A stretch of DNA of 13,026 nt from Cephalothrix spiralis (Eukaryota; Nemertea; Palaeonemertea; Archinemertea; Cephalotrichidae). The stretch covers positions 1-13,026 of the forward strand of contig JAUCNG010184418.1 of the NCBI GenBank assembly GCA_032353305.1, read 5' to 3'. The position numbers and the translations under genes are program-made. The notes under the pieces were generated by a model. That model searched no databases. It worked only from the letters and a program-made list of their open reading frames with translations, and was not told where the DNA came from. Positions 1 to 8,932 of the stretch are shown piece after piece. Every line of letters begins with the position of its first letter. Positions within the stretch are counted from its first letter, which is position 1.

Positions 1-600
1 TCTATATTTACTGGCATTGCATGCAAAACCGCAAAGAAAAAAACAATTTTACAAATTTGTATTTCGCAGAATTATTCTGTGTCTTTCTGAAACAGAATTC
101 ATACGGAATACAAGTTTGTAAAATTGTCTTTTCTTAGATTTTTTTACATGCAATGATAAAAGTAATGGATTAGAACACGTTATTAATTACTTGTTATACC
201 AGAGAAATAAATTTAATATGATTTTTTGGGGAATTTTAATGACCATCATTTCGTCATTTCGCTTTTCGAATGAACCCCAAAAAATTTCATTATTGATCAC
301 TTTTTAATGAAATAAATTTAAATTATGCAAGACAAACGTAATATATATCGCAAACTAATTTGTGTTGGCATGGCCTTAGAATGCCTAACTTAAAATTGTT
401 TTCAAACTATGTATCAATTCAGTTCAAGCTGAGATTTTTCTACTGTATTCAAATACATTATGATAATATTTAAAGGTTCTCTTGCTGAAGACTTTTGAAT
501 TTTGATGACAAATCAGCAAAATCATAATACAATTTAATACATAATCTTTCCATAAAATGTTTTTGAAAAATGTTGTTTTAATGATGAATTTCATTTTCAG
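1..600 (+). other. 3' part of a CACUL1 intron, no exon seen
   Basis: This AT-rich sequence is upstream of the first recognised exon. It contains the foldback at 16-154 and a smaller inverted pair around 216-290 (TTTTTTGGGG with CCCCAAAAAA). No coding stretch or promoter could be supported. The exon that follows starts mid-codon, so this is most simply intron. Confidence 0.6.
16..154. repeat. Foldback repeat (imperfect inverted repeat of about 48 bp)
   Basis: The left arm (16-63) and right arm (107-154) are reverse complements with a few mismatches. Both share ATTGCATG at the outer edge, then CAATTTTACAAA and TTGTATT at the inner edge, with a loop of about 43 bases. The size and AT-richness suit a small non-autonomous transposon or its relic. 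I found no clear target duplication. Confidence 0.6.
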
Positions 601-727
601 TGATGGTCAATTTAACAGAAGAAATTTATCTGTCAGAGTATTGGCCTCGTTTGGAATTAGCTGTCAATCAACTTTTGACAATGGTACCAAACCAATATAT
701 TGCGATATCTTATGAACAGATGTATAG
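601..727 (+). CDS. CACUL1: CACUL1 exon a (first exon in the window)
   Basis: The acceptor is ATTTCATTTTCAG ending at 600 and the donor is GTAAGA at 728. The exon begins with the last two bases (TG) of a codon split with the upstream exon. Met at 603 and 40 further codons follow, and it ends with AG of a split Ser codon. The peptide [20 protein letters not shown] lines up without gaps against the same part of vertebrate CACUL1, where a Leu-Met pair also precedes it. Because this exon starts mid-codon after a good acceptor, Met603 is probably internal and not the start. Confidence 0.9.
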
Positions 728-3700
728 GTAAGAAATATTTCACTTTAATCATGATACAATTAGAATTTATTCATATTCTAAAGTTGGTAACAGTGTATCA
801 AGTTTGTCATATTCTTATGCCCATTGGCAACATTATTATTTGAAAGTTAAGCCATTTTTTATGCATGTATATTAAACTAAACTTTCTTTCAATTTCAGTT
901 GTGTATATAAATGTGTCTGCAAGCAGTTCTCAGAAAGACTTTACAATGATTTGATAAAGCTGATTACAGATCATTGTGAAAATATGTGTACTGAACTTCA
1001 AAGCCAGGTATTTTATACAGTTCATGATACATGTACCAAAATCGGATCATTAAAATGTTGTTAAACTAGATCTAGCCCAACTCTATGGCTAAAATTTGCC
1101 TGGTTATTTGCTTAAATTTCAAATGTTTTCAAGTAGCGCTGTCATGAACGTATGAATAGGCGGCTATGCACTTAAGAATTTGTAAATTCTATAGATATCA
1201 ATTGGCAATTTATAACCAATGTTTACCATGAAAAAGATTTGGGCATTTGACAAGTATATTATAGTAGTTAAAAGACATTATAATGATCCAATATTGATGA
1301 TACCTTCGTTGAATACCATAGTGGATGTGCCTCATTCTTTTCTTATGACTCATAGGAAATATACCTATATTCTCCTTTGTTTTATGAAAACCTAAATACA
1401 TGTATTTCCTATATTTTAGACCAAAATTCACCAACAAAAATTTGTCATGACTGGTTATTGGTCGTGTTGCTGTTGTTTTTATTTAAGTAATATTCAATAT
1501 CCATTATTAACTATTTAATTAATTTATTTGCTTATATTTCAGGCAAAGGACCACAAACCCTATGTTGAAAAGTTCAGTTTTTGTTTGAATCAATACTTAC
1601 AGGCTCTAAGTGGAATTGTGCCAATCTTTAATTACATGGTAAGGTTCTTGAATTTGTTAATGTGTGTGTTCATACATTAAACATTGATAAATTGTTATAT
1701 ATATATATTAAATAAAGAAATGAATCAATATTAGATTAGACAAACAATTATTTCTAAAATGAGCATAAAATTATACATTTCTAGAAAGCTAATAGAGAGA
1801 CAAGATCATAAATCTTCAACAGCTGTTTTCTACTTCCTATTTTGTTGAATAGCTCCAAATAGAATGTAAATCGGTGCTTATTCGTGGTAAAAAACACTTA
1901 GTGGTCATGATTAGGAAAAGTTCAATCAGGTTTTTACAAAGTACTGGAAGAAACTATTGATTTTAAGTTAAGTGTTTCGTAAATGCTGTAATGATTTTTC
2001 CTTGGGTAATTTCATGCTTTTCTGCCAATCGTTTAAGGGACCGTCCATAAAGTACGTACGTCGAATTTTTGTTGATTTTTTGACCTCCTTCCCCCATTTA
2101 CGCAGTTAGTACGAATTCGCTAGCCCCCTCCCCCAAATCCCCATGGTGTTACAAAATATCATTACTACAGGTAAAAATGGTGCATATTCATTCATAAAGT
2201 ATGTTCAATTGAAATTACCCCCCTCTTCCAAAAAGTACTTGGGTTTTTCCTTGACCCCCCTTCCCCCTATGCACGCAGTTAGTACGAATTTGCTTGACCC
2301 CCCTCCCCCATTCGAGCGTATGTAATTTATGGACGGCCCCTAACCTTAAAACCAAACTGTGCTGAGCTGGGACAGAAAGGTAAAACTAAAGAAATGATCG
2401 TTTTTCATATTTAATTTATCTGTTCTCTCGTTTATAGTGCATGACACCGAAATCGTTTATGAATTTACTTTCTAGATATTAACGATATTTAAGATTGATT
2501 TCTCTAGCCAAAGGAGTCAATCTAAAGTGTTTATTCAAATCGTGGGGATGTCATTAAAGTGACGGGCTACCGGACTGGTTTATTGTTACGGATGTCACTG
2601 ATGTGATTATTTATTCTGTAACGTAACTTATGGGAAAACAATTTGTGGTCTTAGGACTATTATAATATAATACATCACTTGTTTGTTTCAGAATCGTTTT
2701 TATGTGTCAAATAAATTAAAAACGGACCTTATGGTGGTGTTGAAAAATCTGTTTTTGACGACCGTTTCAGAAAAACATATACCTGTAGTGCTTCGTAAGT
2801 ATCAGAACGAGTTTTTCTCTCGATAACAATATCAATAATATATGATTTATATGGCAAATATATCATGTTTACGAAAATACTTGACCCCCTTTTAAGTAGC
2901 CGCTATAGGATTATTTATTGAAGTATTATTTATTTGAACGTTGATTTTTGAAAGGAAACATAATCAATATAAATCGGAAAAGGTAATTTTTCTACAGTGT
3001 GTCCAAATACTTTGGAAAACTGAGAGATGACGTCATATTGTGATTTAATTACGAATATTTTAAATATTTATATGGAATAAAAAAGATTTGATGCAGATCG
3101 GTTCGTACCTAAAGGAGCTACGATGATTCTCCCGAAGAACCTCTGGTCGAATTTCCCCACCCTAAATCCCATACTAATCGAGAGAATGCTATTTTCAATC
3201 ACTCTAAAATTAATCTGGAATATTTTCAATGCATTTCAATTTTTGACAAATCGAATAAAAAATTAAAAAGTAATAAAACAACACATTTCCGCAACTCAAA
3301 TTCCGAGAAAGGACGTTCATTTGTGGAAATTTAATTTGTTGGTCTTTTGGGGAAATTTGTGTAGCTCAGTTGTTGTTAGACAGATTTGCATCAAATTTAT
3401 TTTATTTGAAAGGAAGAACATGTTCTCTCTAGTATTCACTATGGGCAATTCATAATTAAGTCACAATATGACGTCATCTTGCTGTTTTTCATAATATTGG
3501 GACACCCTGTTTATCTACCAAATCATCGGGTTTAAGACCATGTTGTTGTCACATGGTCGATATTCTCTTTGGGAGGGTGTCAATGGACTTAATTCCATGT
3601 GACGATTTAGCAGATATCGATCGATTGGCTAAACGTTTTAAAGATTTAAGCTCTAAACGTTTTTTAATGCCTCTGTTATCGAATCGAATATCCTCCCTGA

Positions 3701-5384
3701 TATTTGGATTAAGACCGTATAGTAAATGTAAAGTATACTTGTGACTGATGTCTAATTATCGATAGACCAGGCAAATCGATTAGACCCCGGTAAACTTTCC
3801 GAAACTTAATTAAAATAATCAAATTAAGTAATAATTACACTATTTTTGTACTGGATTTCGGTTTAAATTTGTTAAACCTATAGAAAAGGTTCCGACAGAT
3901 TTGATTAAGTCATCTTATATGGTACAAATACTAAATATATTTGTCCTGTAAATGCGGTTACATAGTTTTCAACCGAGACAATTCAAAATATTTTATTGAA
4001 CGCTGCTAGTACACTTGGTAACCCCTTAACATCGAGAAGGTATTGTAAACGAACTTGAATAGTCAATCGAATAGCGTATCATCCAAATAATCTTTGTGAA
4101 GATAAATATTATAGGCCCCTCATTAATCGATAACATCTATTAGAGAGTAAATTGCACAGATCATTTAGTTAATCCATTTAATTGATATTTTTAGCAATTT
4201 TGGTGGACCTGATTAGTGAACCTTTTGCAATATCGCCATCCACGATGTCGTCTTTGATTAAGAATCTATACGAGCTAAAACCAGGTAAGTACTTAAACAA
4301 ACAAATTAGAGCTTGGTAAGGTGGGATCATTACGGTTGCGAGATTTATCTTCACCTTTTCCCACTTAACAGTATATAGTGTTTTAAAAAAAATGGCAAAT
4401 TGCTCGATTACGTCATAATATGACTTGACTATAAATTTTAATCACCGCTATTTATAAATGTATGCAATGGAAAATTTTCCATACTACACGTAATTCACAT
4501 GTTGTCATAAATCTATCAAGAAAATATATAGAATCGTAAAATTAATTCTTCGCTCCATTAGCTGACACGGTACTTTATTCGCTGGTAAATATTTAAGGGG
4601 CCGTCCATAAAAGACGTCCGCTTTACTTTAAATATCGTACACCTTGGGAATTCGTGATTTAAATCAGTGATTTAAATCTCTGATTTATGATTTAAATCAC
4701 TGATTTAAATCACGAATTCCCAAGGTGTACGATATTTAAATCTATTCACCGATCGGTAACAAAAACGGAATGAAAAATGATAAAAAATCATTATAAAGAT
4801 GTTTTTATAAAAGCATTATGGTGGCCTTGAGGACGGAGATCTAGGCACGTGGCTATTCCTTGCGCGAAATTCAAATAAGTTTGGACGATATTTAAGGGAA
4901 GGAAACATGAGCATTTTTAGTTCATTTAAGGACTACGGGGGTGAGTCTAATAATCTCGCTTTAAGGATTATAATGGACCTTTACTTATCCATAAAAGTCT
5001 GCTTTTCTAAGGACGGTTTGACGGCTGATTTTACGTCATATAATTGCAATTTGCGCATGCACTACCCTTAAACTCTACCGCGCATTTCTCGAAAACTGAG
5101 CAACTGGTTTATTCGTACATTGAATAGATTTGCTTGCTGTCGACTATCACGCATCTTAGTTTTGATTTGAATTAATATAACTATTTTGGTTTCTTTAGGG
5201 TATGCCAACCTGAGGCCACATCTGTTTGCTCGTTATATTCCAAGTATACTCCCAGCGGCCTCTGAACGTGATTTAGATTATTACATCGAAGAGACCAAAA
5301 GAATGCAGAGAGACTTGATGACACATCCAATGTTCGTTTCTGGTGATCAAAGCAGAAAGAGAAGAGTCGATGATGATGTTCCAG
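601..5384 (+). CDS. CACUL1: CACUL1 orthologue (CDK2-associated cullin domain protein 1), six internal exons, partial at both ends
   Basis: The exons join as 601-727, 899-1007, 1543-1638, 2692-2794, 4195-4284 and 5199-5384. This gives 711 nt with one open frame and 236 complete codons. Every intron is GT-AG and every junction keeps phase. The translation resembles vertebrate CACUL1 along its whole length: the [15 protein letters not shown] start of the cullin-repeat region, then [51 protein letters not shown] and the near-invariant GDQSRKR near the C-terminus. CACUL1 is an animal protein with an N-terminal-type cullin repeat but no C-terminal cullin/RING-binding module. In mammals it binds CDK2 and promotes G1/S progression; that role here is inferred from homology. 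The Gly/Pro-rich N-terminus of the vertebrate protein would be encoded before the window. The last exon, corresponding to the short tail after GDQSRKR, was not found. I assign the family from recall of the vertebrate protein, without an alignment. Confidence 0.9.
899..1007 (+). CDS. CACUL1: CACUL1 exon b
   Basis: The acceptor is CTTTCAATTTCAG ending at 898 and the donor is GTATTT at 1008. The first base completes the Ser codon begun in exon a; 36 whole codons follow and the exon ends in phase 0. It contains [20 protein letters not shown], the best-conserved helix pair of the cullin repeat, also found in cullin N-terminal domains. The Cys-rich VYKCVC motif matches vertebrate CACUL1. Confidence 0.9.
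1392..1463. repeat. Dispersed repeat fragment, related to 6575-6776
   Basis: This fragment in intron 2 has TACATGTATTT, then TTTTAGAC and TTCACCAA, and ends with TTTGTCATGACTGGTTATTG. The same order of blocks recurs at 6575-6691, with CGCG in place of CATG, and the last block recurs again at 6756. It is a short interspersed repeat of unknown class. Confidence 0.5.
1543..1638 (+). CDS. CACUL1: CACUL1 exon c
   Basis: The acceptor is TTGCTTATATTTCAG ending at 1542 and the donor is GTAAGG at 1639. The exon holds exactly 32 codons in phase 0 at both ends. It encodes [20 protein letters not shown] and IFNYM, matching the cullin-repeat helix that precedes the NKFY-type motif in vertebrate CACUL1. 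Confidence 0.88.
2037..2340. mobile_element. MITE with GGGRCCGTCCATAAA termini and TAA target duplication
   Basis: The ends are inverted repeats: GGGACCGTCCATAAAGTACG on the left and the reverse complement of a near-identical sequence ending ATGGACGGCCCC on the right. TAA flanks both sides (2034-2036 and 2341-2343). A 3-base TWA-type duplication is what PIF/Harbinger transposases leave, so this is probably a Harbinger-type non-autonomous element; that class is inferred. Inside, a block with GCAGTTAGTACGAATT followed by a C-rich stretch occurs twice, near 2102 and 2274. The element sits in CACUL1 intron 3. An ORF at 2143-2325 is only its C-rich interior. Confidence 0.75.
2692..2794 (+). CDS. 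CACUL1: CACUL1 exon d
   Basis: The acceptor is TTGTTTGTTTCAG ending at 2691 and the donor is GTAAGT at 2795. The exon has 34 codons plus one base. It encodes [20 protein letters not shown] and a [10 protein letters not shown] segment. The NRFY start and EKHI core match vertebrate CACUL1 (NKFY and EKHI). Confidence 0.88.
2995..3510. mobile_element. Mariner-type MITE, family 1, copy 1
   Basis: It starts CAGTGTGTCCAAATA and ends ATATTGGGACACCCTG, giving long imperfect inverted ends. Each end carries GATGACGTCAT about 30 bases in. The interior (about 3095-3400) is the reverse complement of the interior of the copy at 7569-8031. Shared blocks include AGCTACGATGAT, AACCTCT, AATCCCATACTAA, GGACGTTCATTTG and TTGTTAGACAGATTTG. 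CAGGGTGTCCCAA ends with TA flanks suit the Tc1/mariner superfamily. Here the flanking TA is degraded on the right, so the copy looks old. It lies in CACUL1 intron 4 and encodes no transposase. Confidence 0.75.
3511..4194. other. Intron 4 remainder, nothing recognised
   Basis: This is AT-rich intron sequence. The only structure seen is a 9-bp inverted pair, GTCACATGG at 3548-3556 and CCATGTGAC at 3595-3603. An open frame at 3553-3744 has no resemblance to a known protein and no splice support, so it is not called. Confidence 0.5.
4195..4284 (+). CDS. CACUL1: CACUL1 exon e
   Basis: The acceptor is ATTGATATTTTTAG ending at 4194 and the donor is GTAAGT at 4285. Two bases complete the Pro codon, then come 29 codons and one base. 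It encodes [20 protein letters not shown] and IKNLYELKP. The SPSTM and LYxLxP positions match vertebrate CACUL1. Confidence 0.88.
4388..4445. repeat. Probable relic of mariner-type MITE family 1
   Basis: GGCAAATTGCTCGATTACGT followed by CATAATATGACTTGACTATAA resembles the left end of family 1 at 7592-7632 (AGATGACGTCATATTTTGACTTAATTATGAA). It keeps the order and spacing but lacks the outer terminus and interior. The match is partial, so the call is tentative. Confidence 0.4.
4597..4626 (+). repeat. Solo GGGGCCGTCCATAAA terminus
   Basis: GGGGCCGTCCATAAA, preceded by TAA (4594-4596), matches the terminal repeat of the MITE at 2037-2340, but the sequence after it (AGACGTCCGC) differs. No partner end (ATGGACGGCCCC) is seen within intron 5. 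It is either a truncated element or the left end of a related family abutting the large palindrome. Confidence 0.5.
4627..4740. repeat. Perfect 52-bp inverted repeat with 10-base loop
   Basis: The left arm 4627-4678 and right arm 4689-4740 are exact reverse complements over 52 bases, separated by TCTGATTTAT. The first base pair outside the arms (4626/4741) does not match. Within each arm the palindromic core GATTTAAATC occurs twice, so the transcript could fold in several registers. The outer half contains ATATCGTACACCTTGGGAAT. It lies in CACUL1 intron 5, and the intronic RNA would form a long hairpin. The identity of the arms implies recent formation or gene-conversion-like correction. Confidence 0.9.
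5022..5099. repeat. Truncated copy of the 5504-5980 foldback element
   Basis: GGCTGATTTTACGTCATATA, ATTTGCGCATGC, CCCTTAAACTCTA and GCGCATTTCTCGAAAA follow the same order as 5750-5870 in the large foldback element. The middle segment is deleted and the outer terminus is absent. It lies in CACUL1 intron 5, just before exon f. Confidence 0.6.
5199..5384 (+). CDS. CACUL1: CACUL1 exon f (last exon recognised)
   Basis: The acceptor is TTGGTTTCTTTAG ending at 5198 and the donor is GTGAGT at 5385. Two bases complete a Gly codon, then 61 codons and one base follow. It encodes [20 protein letters not shown] and ends with [21 protein letters not shown] is the C-terminal signature of CACUL1; in vertebrates a tail of about 20 residues follows it. 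The exon ends one base into a codon at a strong donor, so at least one more exon, starting with two bases, must lie downstream. The basic cluster RKRR could be a nuclear localisation signal (inference). Confidence 0.9.
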
Positions 5385-5503
5385 GTGAGTGAATACATGT
5401 ACTTACATACTTACTTCTTTAATGAGTTAATAGAAAGAGTGGTTGTATATCGGTGTTTTATGGTATTCCCGCCAATGCCGCCATTGCTTGCTACACACGG
5501 CTG
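5385..5503 (+). other. Start of the CACUL1 downstream intron
   Basis: This is sequence after the exon f donor (GTGAGT). No exon, branch of interest or repeat was recognised before the foldback element that begins near 5504. Confidence 0.5.
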
Positions 5504-5980
5504 ACGAATAGGCGGTTTTAGTTTCACTTGAGTGCCTAGAAAACCGTTTTCGGGGATTTCCCCTCTGATGTATCTTGTCGATTTCGAGATATGCGTAAGT
5601 TCGGTCGAGATTTAGGGTTGCGCATGCGCAGATCTAAAAATTACAACAGATTCCGGAACAATAGGGGCATGTTTCTATCTGTCTGTAATACAATTATATT
5701 ACGTAAAACTGTGACGTCATTATCAACACACCTATCAATAACTCGGTAATGGCTGATTTTACGTCATATAATTGTATTACAGATACAATGTAGATAGATT
5801 GTTCTGGAATCTGTTGTAATTTTTTCGATCTGCGCATGCGCAACCCTAAATCTCACTTGCGCATATCTCGAAATCGACAAGATAACTTATTTTCTTACTG
5901 CGCGTGCTTAATAAGCATGAGAGGCAAATCCCACAAACAGTTTTCTAGGCACTCAAGTGCGTCTAAAACCGCCTATCCGT
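5504..5980. mobile_element. 477-bp foldback element (MITE-like) with very long inverted arms
   Basis: The left end ACGAATAGGCGGTTTTAG pairs with the right end CTAAAACCGCCTATCCGT. Complementarity continues inward through TTGAGTGCCTAGAAAAC, TCTTGTCGATTTCGAGATAT, ATTTAGGGTTGCGCATGCGC, ATTACAACAGATTCC and TGTAATACAATTATA. The arms span roughly 200 bases, with an unpaired insert of about 35 bases in the right arm. Each arm holds the 12-base palindrome TGCGCATGCGCA (5619-5630 and 5831-5842), and TGACGTCA lies in the centre at 5712-5719. I see no coding capacity. The target duplication is unclear, so the superfamily is not assigned. Confidence 0.8.
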
Positions 5981-6560
5981 AGGTTTTTACCTGACTGTCA
6001 TGCCTAAAGATTAAAAAAAACGAGCTGCGTCATCCATGAAATTTGGCGTTAAACTCAAGAAGCTATGTTATATGTTAGAGACACAAGTGGAAGACATTAT
6101 GAGCCATGATTCGTTCCAAAGATGGCCCTAGACGATTTTCATAAAGACAAGAGAACACCGCAGCCTGCTCGCATAGAGGACCACATTGGGGATTTTATTT
6201 AGCTGGGTATCAAATAACCGTCCGATTGCTGTCAGAAATAATGGTAGCTGAGTCTATTTGGATCATATGAGGGACTGCAGACGCGATTTTGAATGATGAC
6301 AGAGAAAGAAGAGACCAAAAATGCGTGATATTGGTGATTTTTTTAAGGATAACGCTCCTTACTATATGCCACTACTATTAACCACCTGGAAGATCCTGGA
6401 GGACAATATAAATTGTTCAGCACCCACCCTACGGCCAAGATCTCGTACCCTACGACATTTACATATTAACCAGACTATTTTAACAAGTTAACGCCTGAAT
6501 ACGACATATAAGGAACACTTACAGGATGTTTATTCTTCCTATAAAAATGTAATATTCCAA
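5981..6560. other. Unassigned block, possibly decayed coding sequence
   Basis: This block is less AT-rich than its surroundings. Several short open runs (around 6039-6117, 6123-6200 and 6340-6480) are interrupted by stops in every frame. It may be a mutated transposon coding region, but no motif is clear enough to name a family. No splice-supported exon was found. Confidence 0.35.
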
Positions 6561-6574
6561 TAATTCATGAAAAC

Positions 6575-6800
6575 TTTATATACATGTATTTGTAAATTTT
6601 AGACAAGAAGTTCACCAAAAAACTTTTTAAATCATATATTTTAATGAAAGTAATTGTTCAGGTCAACATATTTTGTCGCGACTGGTTATTGTCTGGTTGT
6701 AAAAGATGTCGCAATAAACTGTCATCTGAGTCCTTTCAAGATATCATGATGAAAATTTGTCGCGACTGGTTATTGGCTGGGTTCTGAAAGATGTTGGTCA
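6575..6800. repeat. Dispersed repeat with internal tandem duplication (84-bp period)
   Basis: TACATGTATTT, TTTTAGAC and TTCACCAAA match the fragment at 1392-1463. The block TTTGTCGCGACTGGTTATTG then appears at 6672 and again at 6756, each followed by a similar CTGG-GTT-AAAGATGT stretch. An AATAAA lies at about 6715 but falls inside the repeat. Confidence 0.5.
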
Positions 6801-7436
6801 TGAGGTTTATGCATTTAACTTGTTCACAACTCCCTAAGTTTTAAATTGAGGATGATGGTTGCTCAATAGTCAAATTATTTAAGCCTCTCTTTCATGCCGT
6901 TTAATCGTATTAAGGCGTTCACATGTTAAAATGCCGGTTTTCTAGTTTAGAGGTCTAAACACTTACTACTCAGTCTAGGCTTTTCGATAAAGTTATATGT
7001 GGTAATGTACGTACAGTCAGATGCATCAGGATAAGAGTATGAAACGTTTATAATTCAATATGAAGATCTTCAAAAGCAATATTCCCATTGGTAACATTAA
7101 AAAAACGGAAAAACAACTGTGACGGTTGACTGGTCAGCTATCGTTAAGCGACACTGTGTCAGGCCTAAAAGAAACCAAATAACTAAGACTTGGTCATTTT
7201 GTATTTTAAGGTTTGGTGCGCACCGAAAAGGATGCCATGTCATGACCAAAACCAAATGGATGAAGTTGGCTCATTCTTCTGTTATGAAAACGAGTGTATA
7301 TCTGTGATCTGGGGCCTGTGAAGTTGTTTTTTTCCTGGCTAAAGTCGATAGTGCGGGATTCCCCGTGTTGTTTTAGTTTCCAAATAGTCAAGGAACGTCG
7401 CATTTGATCCGTTTCACTCAACATCTAAGCATTATG
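6801..7436. other. Spacer, nothing recognised
   Basis: I looked for exons, splice-flanked open frames and repeats on both strands. The open frames at 7119-7307 (plus) and 7206-7424 (minus) show no family resemblance and no good splice context. Confidence 0.5.
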
Positions 7437-7501
7437 CTTAATTGTCGAATGAGGTTGTTAAGTCTAATACTTAAATGTCGAAAGAGGTTGTTAATATCAT
7501 T
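7437..7501 (+). repeat. Two-copy tandem repeat, 33-bp period
   Basis: CTTAATTGTCGAATGAGGTT starting at 7437 recurs as CTTAAATGTCGAAAGAGGTT starting at 7470, each followed by GTTAA. It is an imperfect tandem duplication of unknown significance. Confidence 0.7.
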
Positions 7502-7568
7502 TTTTATAAAAAAAAGTATACATATTGGATGTTAAAAACTTATAAAACATAGCTTTCAGTATGATATA

Positions 7569-8031
7569 CAGGGTGTCCCAATATAATGTATAACAGCCAG
7601 ATGACGTCATATTTTGACTTAATTATGAATTGACTATATCGCTGCTAGTTCAAATCTGTCTAACAACAAATGAGTTACATAAATTTCCCCAAATGAACGT
7701 CCTTTCTCAAAAAATGTGAATTTTTACGACTTTTAAATTTCACTAAAAAAATTATTTATATTTCAAATGCCCTGAAAATATTCTTGATTTATTTTATAGT
7801 GATTGAAAATTTAGTATGGGATTTAGTGTAGGGAAAATGAGACGAGAGGTTCTTCTGGAGATCATCGTAGCTCCCTTAGTTATGAATCGATTTGCACCAA
7901 AAAAATTTATTGGGGGAGATGTCCATGTTCTCAAATAGGTATTTTTTACAATTATTAAATATTTAAATTAAGTCACAATAGAACGTCATCTGGCTGTTTT
8001 CCATAATATTGGGACACACTGTATATGCTTG
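7569..8031. mobile_element. Mariner-type MITE, family 1, copy 2
   Basis: The ends are CAGGGTGTCCCAATATAATG and the reverse complement of CAGTGTGTCCCAATATTATG, flanked on both sides by TA (7567-7568 and 8032-8033). This is the target duplication of Tc1/mariner elements. The subterminal GATGACGTCAT on the left is intact; its right partner is mutated to GAACGTCATC. The interior runs opposite to the copy at 2995-3510. At 463 bp with no transposase it is non-autonomous. Confidence 0.82.
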
Positions 8032-8033
8032 AT

Positions 8034-8930
8034 GTACATGTATTTGTATATACGGAAAATTACATTTCCATTTCCTGAATGTAAATATTGCCAAGGTAGA
8101 TGACTTCCAAGGGGGTTCAATCGTTTTCAATTAAAAGTGTTGAGATTTACGATTTACGAATCTAAGTCCAGTTTATTTGACACATTTCGCTGGATTTGAT
8201 AAGATTTTATCCCGATTAAATTTTTTAAATGAAAATAAAGAGATATTTAGAATTATATCATCTGATGTCAGAATACCGATTCTCATATCTTCTTAATGTA
8301 AATCTGCTTTTACCTTTACCAAGTTTTAATGTTCATTGATGGAGCCGAGCCCCTGTTTTTAAAACTATCTTCCAAGACTCGGTGGATATTCCGGGTTTTG
8401 CATAAATGTAAAAAATATTGCCCCTCGCATTAGCGTAATATAAGAATATTAAATTAATGTGCTACATGTTTAGGGTATTAATACTCAAGTTACCCTGCTC
8501 AGTAACTTGCTAATATGCTCATAGTCTATGTTTCGAATTAGTTCATACATTGATGTTGATGATATGTTTTTCAACTACATTATCAAGGGTGTGTACACGA
8601 TATTAAGAGTCATATATAATGATACCGTATTTCACCAGAATTTAGATTTTAGATATATGATATCCATTTTCAAATAGGTATTTTTGTCCTAAATTAGAGA
8701 TTGGTCAAATTATTTGACTAGTCCATATTCCATATTTTAGTATTCCTATAGGATTTGTTGGATTTTAATTTTTAATATAACTTGAAAATCTAAACTTAAG
8801 TTTTCATTTTTAATACACGAAAATATGCTTTATATTATGTTACTCACTGTTAATATGGTCTCCCAGCATTTATGAGTATTTTAAATATTTTTAAACAGTA
8901 AACCGGTGTAATATTTTCTGTACCTTATGC
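8034..8930. other. Spacer, nothing firm recognised
   Basis: This is AT-rich non-coding sequence. The stretch CAAATAGGTATTTTT near 8671 also occurs inside the MITE at about 7935, so a small MITE fragment may be present. No exon or RNA gene was supported on either strand. Confidence 0.5.
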
Positions 8931-8932
8931 AG

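Noticed and set aside
1210-1437. Minus-strand open frame of 75 codons in CACUL1 intron 2
   Set aside because: It is antisense to an intron, composition-biased, has no family resemblance, and overlaps a dispersed repeat.
1697-1710. TA microsatellite
   Set aside because: Only about seven repeat units in an AT-rich intron; not notable.
6660-6720. Terminal CACUL1 exon after the acceptor at 6660, followed by AATAAA
   Set aside because: The phase fits, but the sequence belongs to a repeat present elsewhere in the window, and the tail peptide does not resemble the CACUL1 end.
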